A stretch of 22,955 nt of DNA from a virus. Positions 14,503 to 22,123 of this stretch are shown here, piece by piece (positions within the stretch are counted from its first letter, which is position 1; each line of letters starts with the position of its first letter). The stretch is taken from the IMG/VR virus record IMGVR_UViG_3300009512_000085, positions 1 to 22,955 of that record. One strand, given 5' to 3'. Both the position numbers and the translations under genes were made by a program. The notes below the pieces were generated by a model. That model ran no database searches. It had not been told where the DNA came from and was given only the letters and a program-made list of their open reading frames with translations.

Positions 14503-14596
14503 CTTCTTCCTCTTTATCTTCTTTAGGCTCTACGCCTACTCGGTCTTCAGCTGCTTTGTGCTCTGTCCACCACATCCTACGTCTTCCTGCTGACAT
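14420..14596 (-). CDS. Putative small charged overlapping ORF, 58 aa
   Basis: This frame starts at ATG 14596, just after the gp46-like stop (14599), with a GGAG site at the right distance. It ends at TGA 14420, overlapping the nuclease gene by 83 bp in another frame. The protein begins MSAGRRRMWWTEHKAAED, then is rich in Glu, Lys and Arg. Without it there would be a gap of 96 bases in an otherwise gapless series, and its start signal is strong. The long out-of-frame overlap and low-complexity charged tail argue against it. If real, only the first 30 or so residues lie in DNA not shared with another gene. No function can be named. Confidence 0.45.
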   Translation of the reverse strand: MSAGRRRMWWTEHKAAEDRVGVEPKEDKEEEDGRFESEGSERRVPSKGHAERSDRTEI

Positions 14597-14598
14597 CT

Positions 14599-16389
14599 TT
14601 ACTCCAGTATGCTGATGTTGCCATCCTTAACTACTTCGATCTTTTCGAGGAGAGGATGAGACCAACCATGTGATACTATATAAGTATTAAGATCTTCTCT
14701 GAGTAGAACCTCTACTAGCTTCTCCCTACCTTGGTCATCGAGTACGTTAGTAACTTCGTCTAAGAACAGTATATTGATTTTAGACTTTGAAATACTACTC
14801 ATTAGCTTTCTAATTGCTATCAAAGTAGCAGTGTTTACTCTTGCCAATTCACCAGAAGAAAGGGCTAGAATATCTACTACATTACCGTTATCAGTAATTT
14901 GTACATTTAACTTATCGTTTGAAACAACAAACTCCAGTGTAAACCTACCATCAGAGAGTTCAGCCAAGTACTCATTTGCTAACTCTTCAAGTTCTCCAAC
15001 TAAGTTTTCGATCTTGTATGCAAGTAATCCGTTTGTGCTAAAGGACTTCTTTAATACTTCTAAGTCAGACTCTAGCTTCTGCGTTCCTGCGAGTTTACCA
15101 TCGTACTCTTCTTGCTGCTCTACAAACTCTGCTGTCTGTTCCTGTATTACTTGAATACGGGTATTGAGCTTTGTTCTTCTTTCGTTCTCTTCTGCAGTTT
15201 CTGCCAGTTTGGTTCTGGCCTCTTTCAACTTCTTTGAACAATGCGCTATACTTGCATCAATTTCTGCTTCTTCCAGTAAGAAAGTTTGCAAACCCTGGTC
15301 GTGTAGGCGGAATAGTTCTTCCCAGTCTTTTTTCTGCTTTTCGTTCTTTTCAAAAGTAGTATTGTTTGCTTTAATTGTTTGAATCTGTGGGCGAACTATC
15401 ATAGCTTTAGCGTGAGCATTGTCTTTCTTAGCTCGCTGTACTTCAATCATTGCCTTCTCTTCAGAAACATCAATAGATTGCCCACAAGTAGGACACTCAT
15501 CAGAAATTTTCTCTAATTTATCCAAAGTTCGTTGAGCACCCGTAGCGACTGCTTGTAAAGAACCTAACTCTTCTTGCAAATCATCATAAGAAGTACGTTT
15601 CACAGTGCTAGAAGAGACTTCAGCAATGTTTATCTTGTCTAGCAGGTCTTTATACTGATTATTCTTTTCAATTTTTTTATTTATTTCGGAGATATTTTGC
15701 TTTTCTGTCATCCAGTAACGGAGACCTTCTTCGTACTTAGATGTGTCAATTTCTAAATCCAACATGGGTAGTATGTTGGTATCCTTCAATTTATTTGTTT
15801 CTAACCATTTTTCTACTGTTGCTAACTTCCCTGCTATGGTAGCAGACGTATTCGATACTTCCCTAGATGCAGCTTTAAATACTTCGAATAACTCAACGTA
15901 CTTTTCAAGGTGTAACAAATCAATAAGAAACTTCTTACGATTTGCATCTGTGGCGGTTAAAAATTGTAAACTCGCATTAGTATTTTGATACACTAGTTGC
16001 GAAAAGGTTTTAAAGTCTACTCCAAGAACTTCCTGTAACGTTTTGTACGTGTTCGTAGCCGTATGACTAGATATGTCAGTGCCATTCTTTTCGAGTTTTA
16101 CTTTTATTGTTGACTTACGATTAACTGTAATTACATAGCTGTCTCCATCCTTAGTGAAATCTAGGGAGATGTTGTAACCATCATTAACGTAGCGATTAGG
16201 TATATCTGCTTTTTTGATGCCTTTTGAGTTTTTATTATACAGTGCTTCTTCTATGATTAACGGTATAGAAGATTTTCCCATACCGTTAGTCCCTAGAATC
16301 TGTGTAACTGTATTATCGTCTAACTGTAACTCATTACCCGCACCATAGCTAAAGCAGTTATCCCATCTCAATGTTTGTAGTGTAATCAT
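14599..16389 (-). CDS. gp46/SbcC/Rad50-like recombination ATPase, 596 aa
   Basis: This is the SMC-type ATPase subunit of the end-processing nuclease (T4 gp46, bacterial SbcC, Rad50). The parts are in order: Walker A GTNGMGKSS at 33-41, Q-loop Gln135, first coiled-coil arm, zinc-hook Cys299 and Cys302 (CPTCGQ), second arm, ABC signature ALSSGEL at 509-515, Walker B ILFLDE with Asp544 and Glu545, and His574 (IVSHGW). At 596 aa it is close to the T4 protein and much shorter than bacterial SbcC, so the arms are short. It overlaps the gp47-like gene by 32 bp, which fits a two-subunit complex. Together they would resect DNA ends for recombination-dependent replication. Confidence 0.95.
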   Translation of the reverse strand: MITLQTLRWDNCFSYGAGNELQLDDNTVTQILGTNGMGKSSIPLIIEEALYNKNSKGIKKADIPNRYVNDGYNISLDFTKDGDSYVITVNRKSTIKVKLEKNGTDISSHTATNTYKTLQEVLGVDFKTFSQLVYQNTNASLQFLTATDANRKKFLIDLLHLEKYVELFEVFKAASREVSNTSATIAGKLATVEKWLETNKLKDTNILPMLDLEIDTSKYEEGLRYWMTEKQNISEINKKIEKNNQYKDLLDKINIAEVSSSTVKRTSYDDLQEELGSLQAVATGAQRTLDKLEKISDECPTCGQSIDVSEEKAMIEVQRAKKDNAHAKAMIVRPQIQTIKANNTTFEKNEKQKKDWEELFRLHDQGLQTFLLEEAEIDASIAHCSKKLKEARTKLAETAEENERRTKLNTRIQVIQEQTAEFVEQQEEYDGKLAGTQKLESDLEVLKKSFSTNGLLAYKIENLVGELEELANEYLAELSDGRFTLEFVVSNDKLNVQITDNGNVVDILALSSGELARVNTATLIAIRKLMSSISKSKINILFLDEVTNVLDDQGREKLVEVLLREDLNTYIVSHGWSHPLLEKIEVVKDGNISILE

Positions 16390-17317
16390 TGTAGGTTCCT
16401 ATGATGTTTGGTATTTTGTCAGGGTGTATTTCTAGAATATATGTTAGATACTCTACTAACTCTTGCTGTATACTCATCTCTTTATCCATGATAAGAGATG
16501 CTTCAGACTTTCGTTTTACTACTTTTTTGTCTAACAGTTCCGAGTTCTTTACACCTGCTAAATCTTGTATATCTCCCTCTACTTCATAGATCGTATGATC
16601 AAACTTAGTAGCTAACATCTCTTTGTCACTTGTTACTGTTTTACGAATTAGCTGTGGAAGTTTAAACTCTTCCCACATCCAACTCCAGTCTACTTCGTTA
16701 ATAAGCAGGTATCCAGTTTTTACTTTACTTCTATGAAAAGATGTAGTCATAGGACTACCGGGGTATACTATATTTCTTTGTGTGTTGCTGTGGGCGTGTA
16801 AATCACCTGCAAACACAACAGGAAAGTCTTCAAACAAATCTAAATCAACTTCTGGTTTTACGTGTGGCGGTATCTCTCCTCGGACATGAGTGAACAAAGG
16901 CTGAGTCGTATCAAAATGACTTATACTACCCTTACGGTGTAAATCCGCATAAGGTAATATGCCGAAACCTAAATCGTTGTCTATATAAGACATATCTACT
17001 ATATGAATAAGAGGGTTAATATCTCTACTTACTTGCTTTAGTTGAGTAAAGAAAGTCTTATTCTTCTTAGTAGCTTCATGGTTTCCATCATAAATAATAG
17101 TTGGAATCTTTACTCCACGAATAAACTTGAAGTAAAGCTCTAACTCTTCCATATTCGGAAGACGATCAAAGAGATCGCCTCCGATTATGTGCATATTACA
17201 TTCTTTTTCTAGTTCGGAAACTTGGTCAAAGAACATTTGATAACGGTTTGTAGCCCACTTAACTGGGACATTCTTCTGCCCCAGTTTGATGTGCCAGTCT
17301 GCCGTGAATAATATCAT
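16358..17317 (-). CDS. gp47/SbcD/Mre11-like nuclease, 319 aa
   Basis: This is the metallophosphoesterase subunit that cuts DNA in complex with the gp46-like ATPase. All family motifs are visible: Asp7 and His9 (TADWH), Asp48 (GGDLFD), Asn79 and His80 (DGNHEA), His144 (FTHVRGE), and His174 and His176 (GDLHAHS). These would hold two metal ions. The C-terminal third is less conserved and would contact the ATPase. The ATG at 17317 overlaps the SSB stop in an ATGA, and the end overlaps the next gene by 32 bp, so the subunits are probably made in step. Confidence 0.95.
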   Translation of the reverse strand: MILFTADWHIKLGQKNVPVKWATNRYQMFFDQVSELEKECNMHIIGGDLFDRLPNMEELELYFKFIRGVKIPTIIYDGNHEATKKNKTFFTQLKQVSRDINPLIHIVDMSYIDNDLGFGILPYADLHRKGSISHFDTTQPLFTHVRGEIPPHVKPEVDLDLFEDFPVVFAGDLHAHSNTQRNIVYPGSPMTTSFHRSKVKTGYLLINEVDWSWMWEEFKLPQLIRKTVTSDKEMLATKFDHTIYEVEGDIQDLAGVKNSELLDKKVVKRKSEASLIMDKEMSIQQELVEYLTYILEIHPDKIPNIIGTYNDYTTNIEMG

Positions 17318-17940
17318 CCTACGTTAAACTCAGCGTCTAATGCTTCGTCATCAGTTTCGTTACCGTGATTACGGACACGATCTAATAACTCTTTCTGTGC
17401 GTCGGCAGTAGGACGTGCCATTACATCGTCCATAGACTTCAGATCAGCAATAGCTGTACGCTCTTCGTCTGTAAGAGGACGAGGCTTACACTTCAATGCT
17501 TGGAGTTGGTACTCTACATTGTAGGGTAATGGGCCAGTCTTTACTCGCTTGAAACAAATGTCCCAGCCAGTATCAGGGTCTGTAGGATCGCCTAAGTCTT
17601 CTGCTGCGGTAATGATTTGCTCCCACAGCTTCTTCTTGAGGTTTGCTACTTTTACTTCGCCATTGTCAATTACTTGAGTAGCGTAGCTCCAGCCACATTT
17701 AAGATCAGGATAGTACTCGCGTACCCAGTCTTGTTCTTTGTTGTTGAATCGCTCAGAGTTTCTGTCGAAAGACAGGCACTCCATAGGAATGTTTTTGTCG
17801 TTCTCACCTTTGATCCAGTAGACATAGCGAGCTAGGATGTCGCCAACTACGCGCATCTTGTTGTCACCGTCTTTATACTGAAAGGTTGAGATTGAGGATT
17901 TTTGGGCTCCGCCCGTTTGCTTGTTAAATGATAATGCCAT
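17314..17940 (-). CDS. gp32-like single-stranded DNA-binding protein, 208 aa
   Basis: The protein has the layout of phage T4-type SSB. A short basic N-terminus is followed by an OB-type core with FQYKDGDNKMRVVGDILARY and a segment KKKLWEQIITAAEDLGDPTDPDTGWDICFKRVKTG that matches the gp32 core (LW..I....GDPTD...G.D...+..KTG). An acidic tail ends ETDDEALDAEF, used in this class to contact partners. At 208 aa it is shorter than T4 gp32 (301 aa). Its four Cys (55, 82, 129, 151) are not in the CxxC arrangement that would hold zinc. The ATG at 17940 has GGAG upstream and overlaps the preceding stop by one base (TAATG). It is grouped with gp47, gp46 and the nucleases. Confidence 0.85.
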   Translation of the reverse strand: MALSFNKQTGGAQKSSISTFQYKDGDNKMRVVGDILARYVYWIKGENDKNIPMECLSFDRNSERFNNKEQDWVREYYPDLKCGWSYATQVIDNGEVKVANLKKKLWEQIITAAEDLGDPTDPDTGWDICFKRVKTGPLPYNVEYQLQALKCKPRPLTDEERTAIADLKSMDDVMARPTADAQKELLDRVRNHGNETDDEALDAEFNVG

Positions 17941-18341
17941 TAGTGTATAGTCTCCAGTGTGACTTCTTCATAGATCAACGTTATTTCGTTGGGTTCTACT
18001 ATGAGTAGCCTGTTGTCTTTAATTTCATCTAGAGGCACAGGACAATGTAGTGCGTCTAGCGTGGTTTTGTTTGTCGCAATGTACTCACCCGGACTTCTAA
18101 GAGAAGCCAAAGCATAGTATACTGCTATTTCTTTTTGCGTGTACTTATAAGAGTGGTAGAGAAGCATATCCCCATGAAGGAGAAAACTATCACCAGTAAA
18201 ATTTTTGTACGAATATTTATAGATAGGATCGTACTTGTTACGAGGAATTTGCTGTTTTATGAGCATTTCCATTATAGTAATACAAGTGGGAATATTCCCC
18301 TGAGCCGTATCAAAAACCTTCTTCCAATCAAATAAGAGCAT
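17940..18341 (-). CDS. Hypothetical protein, 133 aa
   Basis: I choose the ATG at 18341 (MLLFDWKKVFD) as the start. A longer frame exists from a TTG at 18371, but that TTG is itself part of the -35 hexamer of the promoter at 18343-18382. The ATG lies only two bases after the -10 element, so the predicted transcript start falls inside the coding region. Translation from this ATG would then need a transcript from further upstream. Visible segments include QQIPRNKYDPIYKYSYKNF and DSFLLHGDMLLYHSYKYTQ, and the end has an acidic NEITLIYEEVTLETIH. I do not recognise the family. Its place before the SSB suggests a replication-linked role, but no motif supports it. Confidence 0.7.
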   Translation of the reverse strand: MLLFDWKKVFDTAQGNIPTCITIMEMLIKQQIPRNKYDPIYKYSYKNFTGDSFLLHGDMLLYHSYKYTQKEIAVYYALASLRSPGEYIATNKTTLDALHCPVPLDEIKDNRLLIVEPNEITLIYEEVTLETIH

Positions 18342-18342
18342 A

Positions 18343-18382
18343 ATTATACCAAGATTTAACCATGTTGTCAAGAGTTATTTTT
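18343..18382 (-). promoter_or_regulatory. Consensus extended -10 sigma70-type promoter, shared upstream box
   Basis: On the minus strand, TTGACA is at 18371-18366 and TATAAT at 18348-18343, spaced by exactly 17 bp. The bases before the -10 read TGG, giving an extended -10 (TGnTATAAT). The 17 bases 18382-18366 (AAAAATAACTCTTGACA) are identical to those of the plus-strand promoter at 2323. It lies at the only gap in the minus-strand series and would drive the SSB, gp47, gp46, nuclease and reductase genes. Confidence 0.85.
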
Positions 18383-18770
18383 ATTTAGGTACAAAATTAA
18401 ATACCCGTCGTTTGAGAGCACTGCTGCTAAAGCGGTGTTCTCTTCTATTGAAGTATAGTTTTATACCTCGTATATCCTTGCCGGTAAACTCTTTAGACTT
18501 ATACTCTTCGCCTAGTATACGGATGTCTATCGGGTACATCTTTAGTATGTCTTCAAGGTCTTCCTCAGTCTCGTAAGGAATAATTTCGTCAACATACTTT
18601 ACGGCTTGCAACTGAGTATATCTTTCTACCAGCGTTTGTACGGGGTTCTTAACCCCCGATACTTGCAGTCCGCATATTAGCCAGTCACATTGCTCAGAAG
18701 CTTCTCGAAGCATTGCAACATGGCCTGCATGGAGTAAATCAAAAGTAGAACAAGTGAACCCAGTTATCAT
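18381..18770 (-). CDS. TagD-type cytidylyltransferase (glycerol-3-phosphate cytidylyltransferase-like), 129 aa
   Basis: This small nucleotidyltransferase joins CTP to a phosphorylated alcohol, classically glycerol 3-phosphate to give CDP-glycerol. It has the family motifs in order: GFTCSTFDLLHAGHVAML with the HxGH pair (His14 and His17), ERYTQLQAV at 49-57, RILGEEYK at 84-91 and the closing RREHRFSSSALKRRV that replaces the usual RTxGISTT loop. The ATG at 18770 overlaps the helicase stop in ATGA. A longer frame from TTG 18788 is less likely. At 129 aa it fits the TagD length. The exact substrate cannot be read from sequence and could be another phosphorylated polyol. It is the only nucleotidyltransferase in the replication series and hints at glycan or lipid modification. 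Confidence 0.85.
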   Translation of the reverse strand: MITGFTCSTFDLLHAGHVAMLREASEQCDWLICGLQVSGVKNPVQTLVERYTQLQAVKYVDEIIPYETEEDLEDILKMYPIDIRILGEEYKSKEFTGKDIRGIKLYFNRREHRFSSSALKRRVFNFVPK

Positions 18771-20050
18771 AGGTACTTCATATCCCAACCCTGTTTCATA
18801 TAGAACCCCACACGATTGGAAGCTTGTCTTCTAGCTGTGTTACCTTTCAGGTGAATATCTATTATAACAGGGTCTATCTTGCCTTCTTTCTTACGAATTA
18901 CTCTACCACAAAGCTGTGTAAGCAGTGGCTCATTGTTTACAGGTGTTGCGAGTATAAGACAGCTTAACGTATCTACTGATATACCCTCTGAGAAAATAGC
19001 TTGTGTTCCGTAAAGCACATTCTTATTTCCAGTAAGTATTTCTTCTATAAGCTTTTCTCTGTCTTCATGGGCAACTTCCCCTGTTACACATATTGACCTG
19101 TCTCCTGTTAGCTCAGAGCACGCTTTTAGAAAGCTAACTCTATCACTTACTACTAAAACTCTGTGACCTTTAGCCGCATAAGCTGCTGCTAACATTGCTA
19201 CTGTATGTCTGTACTCTTCATCGTTGGCTAACTTTGTTACTCTGTTAGCCCAAGGTATTTTTGCTCCGTCCATAAATCGTATTTCAGACGCTACAAGATG
19301 GACTGTAGGGGTCATATAGTTTTCTTTTGGTGGCTGAAATAGAGTATTACCAAAGTAATCTCTGAACACAACGTGTTTACCATCCTTTCTTTCTATAGTC
19401 CCTGATAGCCCTATCTTATATCTACAGTAATTTGTATCTAGTATCTTACTAAAGGTCGGACTACTAACATGATGCATCTCGTCTAGTATGATAGTGCCAA
19501 ACTCTTTTTGAATCTTGTCTACGTTTCGGTACAAAGTCTGAGTGTTCCCAATCACGATAGGAGCATCAAGTTCAAACTTTCCACTGCCTATGATGCCAGG
19601 TTTAAAACCGAAGACTTTCTCCACCTCTTTTGCCCATTGATTACGCAGAGATACAGTATGGGTAACAACAAGTGTTTTCTGTCCAAGCTTACCTGCAATA
19701 GCTAAACCTGTAAAAGTCTTTCCCCAACTGACCCATGCGTTGATTATGGCGTTATCTTCGATCTCGTCATAAACCTTCTGCTGGCTCTCCCGAAGAGGGA
19801 ACCTAAACTCGGGAAATTCTACAGGCTTGTTTACTCGCCTATCGACTATTTCGTAATTTGATGGTATCAAATCCGTACGCCCGATAGGTAACGAGACTAA
19901 CCCGTTACGAATAATGCCCATGTTCTTAATCATCTCTGGTGGATCTAATGGATTGTGCGTGGGAATAGCATAGGTAAGCTCTTTGTCGATCTTATCTTGC
20001 AATTCAGCAGTGCAATCCATGTAGATTCTATGACTTATGACTGCTTTCAT
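18767..20050 (-). CDS. SF2 DNA/RNA helicase, UvsW-like, 427 aa
   Basis: This is a superfamily 2 helicase that probably remodels branched DNA during recombination or resolves R-loops, as UvsW does in T4. Motifs are visible in the recA-like domains: motif I WGKT ending near residue 112, motif II DEMH at 190-193, motif III SGT at 216-218 and motif VI QLCGRVIRKK from 379. The motif I is unusual: where most members have a Gly-rich loop this one reads AWVSWGKT. I choose the ATG at 20050, which overlaps the SDR-like stop by one base; a TTG two codons earlier also exists. The protein follows the modification-type genes and precedes the cytidylyltransferase, so it sits in the middle of a mixed series. 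Confidence 0.88.
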   Translation of the reverse strand: MKAVISHRIYMDCTAELQDKIDKELTYAIPTHNPLDPPEMIKNMGIIRNGLVSLPIGRTDLIPSNYEIVDRRVNKPVEFPEFRFPLRESQQKVYDEIEDNAIINAWVSWGKTFTGLAIAGKLGQKTLVVTHTVSLRNQWAKEVEKVFGFKPGIIGSGKFELDAPIVIGNTQTLYRNVDKIQKEFGTIILDEMHHVSSPTFSKILDTNYCRYKIGLSGTIERKDGKHVVFRDYFGNTLFQPPKENYMTPTVHLVASEIRFMDGAKIPWANRVTKLANDEEYRHTVAMLAAAYAAKGHRVLVVSDRVSFLKACSELTGDRSICVTGEVAHEDREKLIEEILTGNKNVLYGTQAIFSEGISVDTLSCLILATPVNNEPLLTQLCGRVIRKKEGKIDPVIIDIHLKGNTARRQASNRVGFYMKQGWDMKYL

Positions 20051-20574
20051 TAGCAAGACGCTCTCATTGCTGCCTTAGCCGCCTGTACTTTCATATAATT
20101 TTCAGGTACTTGCATAGTAATATGCGGTATTTCCATTTCCTGTATCATAATGCTAACAATAGTATCAGCTATGGTCGTCCAGCGAAGACTTGCTATAGAA
20201 CGTAGAGCTACCGCGCCTAGATCTATAGTCGTTAGCTTACATCTTTTTTCTATGCAATTCCAGTGTAAGTTATTGGCATAATGGTTTAAAGCTGCTTTCT
20301 GAGCGGCATACATATACCCTTTTGAAATATTAGGTTGCACTGCACGAGAGGAGATGTTAAAAATTATCTTAGTGTTATCTCCTTTCCACTCGTTAAATAC
20401 ATACTCTAGTAATTCTACTTGCTTAAACCCAACGTGTGCATAGTTGATGAAGGCTCCGTACTGGCTGAGGTCTATCTTACCTTCGAGTACATCTTCAATA
20501 CGACAGGTATCACAAGGTAAAAGCATTGCTAGTGCCGAAAAAAGCGTACTCTTACCTGTTATTAGTGTTTTCAT
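20050..20574 (-). CDS. Short SDR-like NAD(P)-binding protein, 174 aa
   Basis: The protein resembles short-chain dehydrogenases/reductases. It starts MKTLITGKSTLF, like the first strand and cofactor loop. It then has NYAHVGF, a catalytic-type segment NISSRAVQP (Ser75/Ser76) and the YxxxK motif YAAQK (Tyr89, Lys93), all in the expected order. It is short: typical members have about 240 residues. The first loop lacks the usual TGxxxGxG glycines, and the C-terminal substrate lobe is reduced. A perfect AAGGAG ribosome-binding site lies four bases before the ATG, and the gene overlaps the radical SAM gene by 23 bp. It could be a working mini-SDR for a nucleotide sugar or polyol, or a degenerate binder. 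The substrate is unknown. Confidence 0.65.
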   Translation of the reverse strand: MKTLITGKSTLFSALAMLLPCDTCRIEDVLEGKIDLSQYGAFINYAHVGFKQVELLEYVFNEWKGDNTKIIFNISSRAVQPNISKGYMYAAQKAALNHYANNLHWNCIEKRCKLTTIDLGAVALRSIASLRWTTIADTIVSIMIQEMEIPHITMQVPENYMKVQAAKAAMRASC

Positions 20575-21466
20575 AATGCTCCTTTACTAGGTCGAACGAT
20601 GGTTTTCCAAAGAGTGAACCATCTACGCTACATTTATTGCAGGGAGACATTGAGCGGTCTCCTCTCATTAGTTTTTTACGAATTCGGGTCATAGGCTTAC
20701 TGAACCAAACGTCATAAAGAGAATCCTGTAGTAAGTTACCTACAACGTGCTCCCTGCCCCAATCGTTACTGCAAAACAGAACATCTCCATTCCAATCAAC
20801 AAACATTTTATAGAAAGGGTAGTGACAAGGTTTTCCCTGTAGGGCAGTTACACTGCTTTCCTCTACTCCTACCCAATCCATAACTCCGCTTCGATTGTTC
20901 AAAATTAATCCGTGTTTCTCAAAGTCTCCCCAGTGCATACGGTACTTGTAATGCTCTTGAGGAATATCTTTCATAATCACATCAAAGTGTTCCATCTGCT
21001 CGATACCATCATAAAGATTAATGTACAGTAAATCGAGACCCCGTAGCGAGATCAAATCTCTAGCATACTTAGCGGTTAATCTATCCCCGTTAGTATTACA
21101 CTCTATAGTAGCTTCAGGTAGATTCTCTCTGAAGACTTGTACTATTTCGGGAAACACTGGGTTAAGTAGATTCTCTCCAAAACCACTAAGAGATATCTTG
21201 CCCTTGAAGTCGTTAGCCGCAAGCTCTTTAGCAATAGTAGCAGCACCTTTTACAGTCATGTGAAGATTTCTGTTAGAAAATACTTCTGGATCGTGTCGAG
21301 GGCAAAATACACAGGTTCTATTACACAGCTCAGTAGTATTTAGCTCTACTGTTAGGATAGACCTTAGTGGAGAATCTTTTGTATTCTTTGACCAATGCAG
21401 GGCTTCTTGGTTTCTTCTGTGTTCCAAAAAGTCATGCTGGTCTACTGCTACTATTGGTATTTTCAT
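20552..21466 (-). CDS. Radical SAM/SPASM protein, 304 aa
   Basis: The radical SAM core has CxxxCxxC at Cys48, Cys52 and Cys55 (CNRTCVFC), which binds a 4Fe-4S cluster and cleaves S-adenosylmethionine to start radical chemistry. Supporting motifs are a strand ISLSGFGENLLNP (the GGE-type segment) and IECNTNG. The C-terminal region is a SPASM-type domain with Cys214, Cys232, Cys276 and Cys279 (CHYPF, DWNGDVLFCSNDW, CNKCSVDG) for extra clusters. Such enzymes modify peptides, sugars or alcohols. The ATG at 21466 overlaps the PhoH stop (ATGA) and the gene overlaps the SDR by 23 bp. The domain call is firm. The substrate is unknown, but the neighbours (SDR, cytidylyltransferase) hint at a small molecule or glycan. 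Confidence 0.88.
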   Translation of the reverse strand: MKIPIVAVDQHDFLEHRRNQEALHWSKNTKDSPLRSILTVELNTTELCNRTCVFCPRHDPEVFSNRNLHMTVKGAATIAKELAANDFKGKISLSGFGENLLNPVFPEIVQVFRENLPEATIECNTNGDRLTAKYARDLISLRGLDLLYINLYDGIEQMEHFDVIMKDIPQEHYKYRMHWGDFEKHGLILNNRSGVMDWVGVEESSVTALQGKPCHYPFYKMFVDWNGDVLFCSNDWGREHVVGNLLQDSLYDVWFSKPMTRIRKKLMRGDRSMSPCNKCSVDGSLFGKPSFDLVKEHYENTNNR

Positions 21467-22122
21467 AGTTCTAGTTTATTCTTTGCAATGATATATGATT
21501 TGACGAAGTCCGATCTTACAATATCTTCTACTTGAAATTCAACGAAAGTAAAGCAGTCCATACTCTTAAGTATTCGGATAAAGTCTTTTAAGCCGTTACC
21601 TTTTAAATCTGCCTGTTTAAAGTCTCCACAAAACATTACTCTACAATTCTCACCCATACGGGTAATAATTGAGTCTAGCTCATGGAAAGACATATTCTGA
21701 CATTCATCAATAAGAATAACTGCATCTCTGAGTGTAATCCCTCTAATAAACGAAGTAGTCATAAACTCTACTAAATTCTTCTGTTTCAGTATTTCATAGG
21801 CATCGCCTCTACCAAACAGATCATTAGCAATATCTTTATAAGGCTCTTCATATACAGAGGCTTTTTCTTTCTCTGTACCTGGCAAGAACCCAATGTCTCT
21901 CGTTGGTACAGCACTTCGTATAATTACTAGCTTTTGATAGTCTCCTTTAGTCATATCATCATATGCTAGATAAGATGAAATGAAGGTTTTACCAGTCCCT
22001 GCCAGTCCGTGTAGTAGCAGGTGGTTAGTTGATTCAAAAGCTGTTAGTTGGTTACGTGTTAAAGGTTCTATCTCTCTCAGGTCAAAATTAACACCTGATA
22101 AAGTTTTTCTTTTCTTAGCCAT
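21463..22122 (-). CDS. phoH: PhoH-like ATPase, 219 aa
   Basis: This is a P-loop ATPase of the PhoH family, common in marine phage genomes. The motifs are Walker A GLAGTGKT at 39-46, GFLPGT at 78-83, Walker B VILIDECQN with Asp139 and Glu140, and sensor-type CGDFKQ at 165-170. I choose the ATG at 22122, one base after the previous stop; a longer frame from 22191 would overlap the preceding gene by 68 bp. In bacteria PhoH was named from phosphate starvation, but its biochemical role is still not settled, and in phages it may act in RNA handling. The length covers the ATPase core without added domains. Confidence 0.9.
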   Translation of the reverse strand: MAKKRKTLSGVNFDLREIEPLTRNQLTAFESTNHLLLHGLAGTGKTFISSYLAYDDMTKGDYQKLVIIRSAVPTRDIGFLPGTEKEKASVYEEPYKDIANDLFGRGDAYEILKQKNLVEFMTTSFIRGITLRDAVILIDECQNMSFHELDSIITRMGENCRVMFCGDFKQADLKGNGLKDFIRILKSMDCFTFVEFQVEDIVRSDFVKSYIIAKNKLEL

Positions 22123-22123
22123 A

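Noticed and set aside
17940-18371. Longer start (TTG at 18371) for the 133-aa protein
   Set aside because: That TTG is the first half of a perfect -35 hexamer, and no ribosome-binding site precedes it. The ATG at 18341 begins the likely protein.
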